NCBI GenBank assembly: GCA_905250025.1
Contig: CAJNOJ010000056.1
Location: 186,001 to 250,000 of the forward strand
Length of the DNA: 64,000 nt
Source of the DNA: Adineta ricciae
Taxonomy: Eukaryota; Rotifera; Eurotatoria; Adinetida; Adinetidae
Reading direction: 5' to 3'
Shown here in pieces: positions 55,665-64,000 of this stretch. A program made the position numbers and the translations under genes. Position 1 is the stretch's first letter; every line of letters begins with the position of its first letter. A model generated the notes under the pieces. The model was not told where the DNA came from and did no database searches. It was given only the letters and a program-made list of their open reading frames with translations.

Positions 55665-56326
55665 GTATATAAATATAGATATTTTTTATACAAGAAAACC
55701 GAGATATTATTCGTTTACAAACGTATTTTGGATTAAAAAAATCCTTCGTAGGAAAATTTACTTTTCTTGTATTCGAGAAGAAATAGCAAGCCAATTTTCA
55801 TTCTTTTTCTCACTTCAGATGTATTACCACATGAACTAGTCTGTTGGTGTTCGAAGAAGATTATGGAGAACGACGAAGTGATGTGAAGTGAACTAGACTT
55901 TCGTTGTATCTTGTGCATATTATGGGTGAAAGGTTTTATAAAATAATTGCACTTAAGTAAATATTTGCACTATGTCTATGATCAATAAAAATCAAATTCT
56001 GAATCGTGCTTTTTCTTTGTTGTATGTGAAACATATTCACTTTGATAACTGGCTTTTGCTCTTTGGTTCTTACGCTACAAATCACTAATTTCTTGTTTTT
56101 GCACCATATTTCTAGATCTATTACTAATAGGGCTCTCCTTCGTAGTAAATAAATAATCACACGAAATCCCTAATCTATACTCTCGTTTTTTTCTTTCCTC
56201 GCTCTAAATACACATAATTTCCTTCGTCACGTCCTTGAAGAATCGGCAAAAAACAACACACACTGCAATATATATAAAGGGTCAAAAAATGTATGAATAA
56301 TAAGTTATCCTTTTTTATCTGATGCT
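55665..56326. other. Intergenic stretch before the phospholipase D-like gene
   Basis: It probably contains the DBR1 3' UTR and the promoter of the next gene. It is AT-rich with a TATATATAAA box-like run near 56268-56278, about 50 bp upstream of the 56327 ATG. I see no coding sequence. Confidence 0.45.
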
Positions 56327-58428
56327 ATGTCAAACGAACTAGTTGACGATAACGACGATTTATTATCACTTGATCAAATATCAAAAGAAACGGTTACCTC
56401 TCTAGTATCAAACGGACCACCGCTTGTCAAAAGTCCACAAGATGCAGCCGAAATCCTTTTTAATCCACCAAAACATCATTTACGATCGCGCGTCTCATAC
56501 GAAATTCTTGACCGCGAAGTCACCGAAGACGATTTGAACATAGCTGCTGAATATGGTCGTTTCCCCTATCGACCAAGTCAATTATTTCTTAAATTATTTC
56601 ACAACGTTCTATGTACTTTACGACGAAACCCATTAGCCGGATGTGTGTCTCCCAGTTTAACTGGTACGTCTGGTGTGATACCCTTAACAATTATTTCAAC
56701 AATTCCTGATATTATGCAACATTATTACCATTGTATAATTCATGCACAGAAAGAAGTTCTTCTGGCAACAAATTTCTGGGAAAAGAGTGCAAGTGTTAAT
56801 GTTATTGGTAAAGCTTTACGAGAATTGAGTAAACGCGCTGGAAACGATAATCGATATGTTATTGTTAAACTAATGATTGATCATCCAACAAAGGAAAACA
56901 TCACAAGCGCCCATCATATTCTTCCGCCGAATAAATGGTCGCATTATGATATTCCATCTCCAGAAGAAATACCCAATATTTCATTACAAGTCAATAACTA
57001 TCATCGAATTGTGATGGGTACATTTCATGCTAAGTTTATGATCGTTGATCGTCGTATTGCTTTGCTGAATAGTAATAATATCCAAGATCGACCAAATCTT
57101 GAAATGATGTCTCATTTTGAAGGTGATGTTGTCAATTCATTTTATGATACATTTTTGATATCATGGTGGGTACCATTCGATCCAAACATTGTTTGTTTAA
57201 ATGATCCAGCACGTGTTAAAATTCAATATCGATTTGGAATGAATAATGTAAGAATTCTATCTGTCAGACAGCCATTACGACAAGCAGTTGCTCGAGCGCG
57301 TTTGAGACTTCAATCTCATCTGAAAGGTGAAGAATCGGATGTTTATCTCCATGCGCCTTTGGCATGTGAAGACGATGAGAGTGTTTCAAGTTCACCTGAC
57401 AGAAAGCCAAGTGGCGCTGGATTTTCTCACGTTGCGGTCAAGGCACTTGTTAATCATCGGCAAGAACATTCGCCTGGAGTTCTAGTTAAAGCAACCAATG
57501 ATCTCGTTGGTGCTGTCGTCGGTTATGATTTAAATCCTCGTTCCGAATCTCCATTAACTCGTCATTTGAATAAATCGTCGAAATCAGCACATGAAACCAA
57601 ATCCGATGAAAATTTATCGAATGACGAATTGGATAGTCTAACATTTGATTTCAGTCCGTTCATTTTTCATCAAGAACATAAAGCAATACCTATCGCTTTG
57701 GTCAATCGTGCACCACATGGTACACCGGGTCATGTCGATACAGCAAATCCTCAGGATGCTGCCTGGATAGGCGCATTTCGTTATGCGAAAAAATCGATTT
57801 TTATACAATCGCCAACTTTGAATGCATCACCAGCTATTGATGGAATTCTCTATGCTTGTCGACGTGGTATTGTTGTTACATTATGGCTCGATTTAGGTTT
57901 TAATGACTTAACTGAAGGTTTTGGTACATTCCAAGGAGGAACAAATGAACATGTTATTAAAAAAATTTATCGAAAATTACAAGAGAGCAATGACGGTGCT
58001 GATAAATATCTTCATGTTTATTGGTACACCGGGAAAGGTGAGTGAGAAACATCTACGTAGAAGTTATTCATTTTCCAATCTGAATTATTTAGATCAAACT
58101 CGTCCTTTGAATTTTTCTCAAAAGAAACGTAATTGTCACATTAAATTCATGTCAATTGACGATCAGGTAGCTATTATGGGCAATGGAAATATGGACACTC
58201 AATCTTGGTTTCATTCTCAAGTAAAATTTCATTGACAAATGATTAGTTTTTTTGTTTTAACTGAAATAATTCTAGGAAATCAATGCAATGATTGATTCGC
58301 CGGTGATAGTCAAAGAATGGATGGATGCGCTGCATAAAAATCAATCGACACATAAATATGGTCAAGTCGATATAGACGGCATATGGCGAGATGACAAAGG
58401 CAATTTAAATCCAAAAAATGGCAAATAA
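56327..58428 (+). CDS. Phospholipase D-like protein with two HKD motifs, 663 aa
   Basis: Exons are 56327-58037, 58093-58220 and 58276-58428; phases agree and both introns are 55 bp. HKD 1 reads GTFHAKFMIVDRRIALLNSN (near residue 230). HKD 2 reads CHIKFMSIDDQVAIMGNGN (near residue 590), split from the rest by the first intron. Both keep His, Lys and Asp, so an active phosphodiesterase of the PLD superfamily is expected; the substrate is unknown. A charged, Ser-rich linker of about 120 residues separates the two halves. There is no PX, PH or signal peptide. The layout (long first exon, C-terminal half WIGAFRYAKKSIFIQSPTLN) reminds me more of fungal PLD-like proteins than of animal PLD1-6. A horizontal origin is a possibility, not shown here. 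Confidence 0.82.
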
Positions 58429-59757
58429 TTTGATTGTATTTTCTTTTGTGTATTTGTAATATATTTCATCTGTTTGTGCACCTATTAATCAAAAATACAT
58501 CTATATTCAAAGCTGTAATCGATTCCAAAACGTAGAAACTTTTTGAAAGAAAAAGAACCCTAATAAACAGTATAGTATAGAATATGAGTGTACTTATTGG
58601 TTACAGTCCTTTCTATTGAGATATATTTTTCATGAACATCACAGTCGTGTCAAACTCGAAACTTGAATCCAACTATTAAACTATCAGTTCGAGTGTTCTA
58701 TTATTCGAGTATTCCTGTTGGTCGAGCCTACTATAGCACCCTCACTTGTCGAATATTCAAATTCAAGTTTCGAGTTATGTATACATAAAGAAGAGATGAT
58801 TCATTCGGTGTTGTAGTCGCCTGTGATTCTGAAATATCAACATTCATTCAGCTCCTAGCAAACTTAATAGTAGTCCATGCTAGCCAATGCTTTTTCATCA
58901 TGCTGAACAAAGCGTCATGAAGCATCGTCTCGATAAATTTGATATAATTCTAGTTTTCATTTGATGAACACATATCCCTTAAATAATAACACCAAGATCT
59001 GAACTACAGTTCACAGTCACGAAATGTATCGTTCAAAGCAGTGGAGTATCTACTTTTAGCGGACCTTCTGCGATTTATTCAATTTGCTGTCTAACTTACT
59101 CGAAAGCGAATAATCCAATAAACAAACGACGAAAACGGTAGTTCACCAAGTTTGACCTCTTCCCTGAAATGTGTTCTTTTTCGTCCGTGGATTAAGTAAA
59201 GAAAAACAAATAGTGAATATTTTCTTGAAATAGAATCATCGATTATGACGGGACGAATACAACTTCAAAATTCGTCGGTGCTGATAGATAAGACTTATGC
59301 TTCTCGCAGCATTCCATCCACTGCTCTGCTACATCATTACATACCATTTTTTGGAAAACAACAGAGCAGTGCCTAGTCATTCACCAAATTCAGTGTTTGC
59401 CACTAAGTAGATAATAGAGTGTCTGCTTGTGCTTGCTTTTGGATGATTGTAATACTTTTCATCGATTTGTTAAGTTGTTATTCAACTTGACAATCGCGAT
59501 TCATCGGCGGCATAGCGCCATCTGCCGTATTTAAGTTTTCAATCGTCATTTATCGCACAAATGTAAATCGTTTTCGATTGACATGATGAAATGCGGAATC
59601 CAGTTCGAATGCAAATGATTTGATAGATGAGGAAATGTGAAGAAATTTCTTCTTCTGTCCTTCGATAAATATCGACGTATGTTTTAGATGTTAGAGAAAG
59701 AAGTCTTCTATCAAACAATTGTATGATTACATGAGCAGAGATTGACTCCTAGAGAAA
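58429..59757. other. Intergenic stretch with a hairpin element
   Basis: There is no credible coding sequence. It contains the inverted-repeat element at 58653-58776. The part below 59757 should hold the promoter of the RSF1-like gene. Confidence 0.5.
58653..58776. mobile_element. 124 bp hairpin element with 16 bp perfect inverted ends
   Basis: AACTCGAAACTTGAAT (58653-58668) is exactly inverted as ATTCAAGTTTCGAGTT (58761-58776). The 92 bp loop repeats TTCGAG/TCGAG words. It looks like a foldback MITE or a strong RNA hairpin. No clear target duplication flanks it. Confidence 0.5.
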
Positions 59758-62700
59758 ATGATTATGGAATCTTCGTCGTCGAAGAAAAATGACATTGGAC
59801 AAGAACAGCGTCGAATACATTTATTAAACGATCCTAATTATGGACTTGTTCTTTGTTTCTTGGATAAGTTTCGAACCGTACTTGATCTACCTCATTATCC
59901 TTACCAATTATTCGAAGATCACTTGGTACATAATCAAGAATCAAGTAAATTTCATCAGTGAATAAGCTCTTAAATGGAATAATGAACTTATTTTAATTCA
60001 GGTCCACCACGTCTAATTGATTTTCATTTTGTTCTTCTCAAACGAATATCTTTAGCGAAAAAAGTTCAACGAGAGAAATTCGACTCGATCATTACTAAAG
60101 TATATCTAACTATCGGAATGTTTTATCACTTATTTTATTTGTTCTCACTAGTTTATGTCTCGATCTGATCCATTGGATAGCGAGCAATTGACAGCAACCG
60201 GTTACTCACAAGCAGATGTCAATCTGAAAATCCGAATTATAAAAGTAAGCTCGAACCATAACACAATGTAGCTTGATTTGAGTATTGAAATGTCTCGCTA
60301 GAATCTACTGGAAAGTCAATTCGATTCGAATCAAACTTTCAAAGCGACATTCATTGAACAGTCAGCGTGTGAACTACGATCATTGCCACTTGGCCGTGAT
60401 CGATTTGGTGCTGCCTATTGGTTTTTCATGGTTCGTATATCATCTACGTAACATATGATCCTGACAAAGCATTCTTGAATAATGTTGTAGGATAACGATG
60501 GTTTCGTACGATTATTTCGGGAAGATATCAATGATGATCGCACATGGACTATCATTGCCAAGTAGGAACGAAGTGTCGAGAAGTCACATTCAACAAACTA
60601 TTTTGTAGAAATCGAAACGAATTAGAAAATTTTGTTCAGCTATTAGTTACTGACTCAATCGTTCGTCAGAGATTTTCTGGTAAGATGTCGATAAAAATTC
60701 AATATTTTGTTCATTTTTCTGTTTCTATCGAAAGATTGGGTGATCGATGATGAAGTATTTACTGCCCTTCCACCAACGAATGAATTTGAACAGTACTATG
60801 TACCGATTCAAGCAAATCTCCGAGATGAAGAGAAGAAAGTGGTAAAGTGTCCGAAACGAAAACGAGGACGACCAAAATGCTTTACCAAATCACGAAAGAA
60901 GAAGAAGATTTCTGTTGCAGTCTCAGATGAGCAGGAGAAGTCTGATGTTGAAATCGAACAAGAGGAACCACAGATTCGTCAAGAGCAAAAAATTAGATCT
61001 ACTATCGATGAAAGTCAACATGAGGAAACATCTCTCGATGAAATGAGTCTTGCAGTACGTCGATCATCACGAACACGAACACGAAAAGTGCCAACAATCG
61101 AACCTATTTCTCAGGTAAGCAAGTATAATTCTCATCAATAACTGAAGAGCATATTTTAGATGCCTGGTCGCACAACAAAAATATCAGCAGTTCGTCGTCG
61201 CCAACGCCGACCTAAAAGAAGAGCTACTCGTCGAAATACTGATGATTATCTATGTTTATCGACATCGAGCTCTGATGAGCATGTAGATGATATATCTGAA
61301 GATGAAGATGAGTACGTCTATCCAGTTGAGGCTGAAGATCATTTTTTTGATCTTGAAGAAGAGAACGACAGTACCGCTGATAAAGAATTTCACACAGCTA
61401 AAACTGCACAAAATTCCACAATAATTACATCTTGTTTCATCTGCTCAAACAGCGATCGACCGGAAATTTTATTACTCTGCGATGGTTGTAATGATGCATA
61501 CCATTTGGACTGTCTCACTCCAATACTTGTATCAGTTCCTGATGGCGATTGGTATTGCCCATTGTGTGAACATAGACAGTTGGCAAATCGTTTAATAGCA
61601 AAGCTGAAAGACTTGATAAACAATTTGAATTTGATCGAAACCAAACAACGAATTCGTTTGTTGAGAAAAACTTCCCAGCGAAAAATCAAAGTGAAAGATT
61701 ATAGCAGTGATGAGAGCATAACCGCATCTGAATCCGATAACAATGACGATTCAATGTTATCAACTAGTCAAATAAATGAGAATAGTAATCTATCTTCGTC
61801 GTATTTTGATGATGAAAAGAGCAGCATAAGTCAGCGCGGTCGATATCGACGAACGCGATTCGATATTAGTAAAATGTTCGACGACGATTATGATGTTGAT
61901 AACGATACGGAAAAGACGGATATTAATTTACAATTACCAGAAAAAATTACTCGACTATTACATCGACGTGATCGATCAGCAATGAAAAACGATTCGCAAC
62001 TACGAACATTATCGACACCTGTAAGTCCTTTCGTTTTGTAATTAAGTTTTAGAAAAATCTGATCGTTTGTCTTTCAAGGTATGTGATTCCTCATTTGATC
62101 TCAACGAAAAGCTTGACTCGCCCCTTGTGTATGTCAATGGTGATAATGGTGTTCGTCAAACGAAATCTGTTGTAACCAATTCGAAACAAACGTCGAAAAT
62201 CGTCCGTCGTTGGAATGATGTACGACGACGTAGTCGATTGAAAGCATTGTATATGAAGTTATCTAATGAAACAGCTACATCGGATCACATGGATGACAAT
62301 TCCGGCCTTGGGCCAGATGACATTTCATTACCTTATTCCAATGATAGCAATAGTAATAGTGGAATTAAAGATGATGATATTACGATAAATCGAACAAAAC
62401 TTAGTCAAATTCAAACATTACCAGTAGGATTGACAGAGAAAGGTGCAACGAGAAATCTGAGTAAAAAATCGGATGCAAACTTTGACCGACTCACTCAAGA
62501 TATTCAAAATGCTGTAAATGATGCACATTCAACATCAATCGGTACATTACCAGTGACATCGACTATGTAAGTGAAATATTTAGCTATTATCCTCCTAATC
62601 ATCATTTGTTTCGCCCTTAGACCACAGCAACAGATCAAGCGAAGTCAGAAAGTGAAATTTTCACCATATATGACGAAAATTCCATCACATTTACCGCAAC

Positions 62701-62819
62701 TGCCCAGTAATGTTCATGATATTTTCAAATCTAACGAATATTCACTAAGTGCAATTCATCACTCCTCGGATGTTCTTGACACATGTGATACTCAATCAAC
62801 ATCGTTAAGCAACAGCTAA
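59758..62819 (+). CDS. RSF1: RSF1-like PHD-finger chromatin remodelling protein
   Basis: The early exons encode an RSF1-type N-terminus: PNYGLVLCFLDKFRTVLDLP, then LIDFHFVLLKRIS and LPLGRDRFGAAYWFFM followed by DNDGFVRLF (WHIM-like motif). A basic/acidic linker contains KRKRGRPKCF, an AT-hook-like sequence, and RRSSRTRTRK. The PHD finger reads CFICSNSDRPEILLLCDGCN, then DAYHLDCLTPIL, VPDGDWYCPLCEHRQLANRL. Vertebrate RSF1 has LLCDSCDSGYHTACLRPPL and PDGEWFCPPCQHKLLCEKL, and the following leucine-rich helix also fits. RSF1 pairs with the ISWI ATPase SNF2H to space nucleosomes. About eight introns of 50-60 bp join the exons; the last junction (62563-62620) leads to a final exon ending STSLSNS at 62819. 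The start may be either ATG at 59758 or 59764. Confidence 0.82.
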
Positions 62820-63259
62820 TATTTGCTCATTTCATCATTACTACACTCTCAATCTAAGTCAAAAAGCATTTTTGCTTTTGTCATATTTAGTCATTCAATA
62901 GTTATTTCTATTCTCTTCCGTTTCATGATGAATAATGAAATAAACAAAATAAATAGATTAACGTTTCATTTCTCGAAGCCAAGACTCGAGACAATTCTAT
63001 TAACTGTGATGTCAATAGAGACATCGAATTGCTCCTGTTGCTAAATTGAACTGATCAATTACTTAATGGCAAAGCTAGATAATTCTCTTCACTGACAAAA
63101 TCCTGCGACGTAACAATAAGAAACTGAAATATTCATTTATGATGATTGTTAGTATTCCTCAAGAAATTCTATCTTGACAAATAAATTTACATATACATGA
63201 AAAAGAAAATATGAGCATGAATTATGTATAATCTTCGCACAGAAGATTAAGAATGGTTT
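62820..63259. other. Convergent intergenic stretch
   Basis: AT-rich 3' UTR sequence of the RSF1-like gene (+) and the vWA-like gene (-). I see no gene or repeat. Confidence 0.5.
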
Positions 63260-64000
63260 TTACGATATCGAACATGAACCTTTCTTTCTATTTTTATGTC
63301 CCCGTCGTTTTGGTGGTCCACTACCAGTCACCCTCCGTTCATCGAGGGTATCGAACCAATCATCGACAGCACCCATCAATACTTTAACAACGTACTTGAA
63401 AAGGAAACAAGATATTTTAATCAAGTCGAGAGTACTGCAATCGCTGAACTTACGTCACCAAAACTAAACGGAAAATCTTTTCCTTGTGCTTTGTGGATTT
63501 CACTTCGTTCCGATCGATAATCATCAGCAACATCGAGATTTGGAATCTTCTTATCCCAATTATTCAAATAACTACACATAGAACAGAATTTTCACAAATA
63601 ATAACAGAAAAAGACATCGTATACTCACCCTATACATTCATCATCATCTGTACAAGCGATGATCGTCACTGGAATGCGATTGATGGGTGTGCGTTGATGT
63701 CGAAGAACATGCTCTAATGTTTTCACATCGTGTTGCCCATTCTCATTAGTTGGAATTCCATCTGTAGCAATAAGAATTAATAATTTGCGTTCTTGAACTT
63801 CAAGTTGTTTTTCTTGTAAAACATGTTGAAGAACACGCGCAATCGGTGTAGGTCCTAGAATAACAATATTAAATATTCTAAGTTGATTAATTGTTTTTTT
63901 TTTTCATTTACCCGATGGCGGCACAGCGAAAATAGGAATGAGTTCGTCGGAACTTTTAACACTTCTTTTCGGTTCACGATTGAGAAAGAAAACATCTTGC
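63260..64000 (-). CDS. vWA-like domain protein, 3' part only
   Basis: The gene runs off the window, so the N-terminal part is missing. Readable exons encode QDVFFLNREPKRSVKSSDEL, IPIFAVPPSG, then PTPIARVLQHVLQEKQ, ERKLLILIATDGIPTNENGQ, HDVKTLEHVLRHQRTPINRI and PVTIIACTDDDECI. The core ILIATDGIPTN is a von Willebrand factor A strand with the DG(x)PT motif. The last exons read GYLNNWDKKIPNLDVADDYR, then FPFSFGDYVVKVLMGAVDDW, and end in a basic KRRGHKNRKKGSCSIS. vWA proteins of this intracellular type often serve as scaffolds or chelatase/ligase partners. I do not recognise the specific family. Introns lie near 63857-63911, 63571-63628 and possibly 63400-63460. Confidence 0.65.

Overview
The window is animal nuclear DNA from a compact, AT-rich, intron-dense genome. 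Almost every gene is cut by 48-62 bp GT-AG introns. The conserved genes are clearly metazoan (RBM4/lark, PARP16, PRRC2, LAMTOR2, POLR3E, LSM14, SRPRB, ZCCHC9, DBR1, RSF1). Together with an F-box/LRR gene and splice-acceptor-like sites placed just before start codons, this best fits a bdelloid rotifer. That is an inference; no marker in the window settles the species.

Layout. 0.4-6.2 kb, minus strand: eEF1B (translation elongation), a lark/RBM4-type RNA-binding protein, a Pro/Gln-rich protein that resembles Mediator subunit 29, and a small unknown gene. 6.2-25 kb: a gene-poor, repeat-rich block. It holds diverged repeat copies, two TIR element families, a TTAA-flanked piggyBac-like MITE, one assembly gap inside a 2.4 kb duplication, and one real gene: an F-box protein with 18 LRR exons in a tandem array (15.5-18.9 kb). 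25-35.2 kb, minus strand: PARP16 and a very long PRRC2 (BAT2) homologue. 36.2-42.8 kb, minus strand: a class A GPCR and a multi-zinc-finger protein. 43.3-44.3 kb: UFD1 (+). 44.4-46.3 kb: a proline-rich, possibly cytoskeletal repeat protein (-). 47.2-50 kb (+): LAMTOR2 and the RNA polymerase III subunit RPC5. 50.7-52.2 kb: LSM14 (-). 52.5-55.4 kb (+): SRPRB, ZCCHC9 and DBR1 in a very tight row, with a second assembly gap just after DBR1. 56.3-58.4 kb (+): a two-HKD phospholipase D-like protein. 59.8-62.8 kb (+): RSF1-like PHD protein. 63.3 kb to the end: 3' part of a vWA-like gene (-).

Most genes are housekeeping functions in translation, RNA decay and splicing, transcription, chromatin, ER targeting and nutrient sensing. 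The two most interesting structures are the LRR gene, in which each repeat is its own 84-nt phase-0 exon so that repeats can be added or lost without breaking the frame, and the tight same-strand gene rows with acceptor-like polypyrimidine-AG sites before the downstream ATG, which look like trans-spliced operons. Both assembly gaps are flanked by duplicated sequence and should be treated as possible assembly artefacts.
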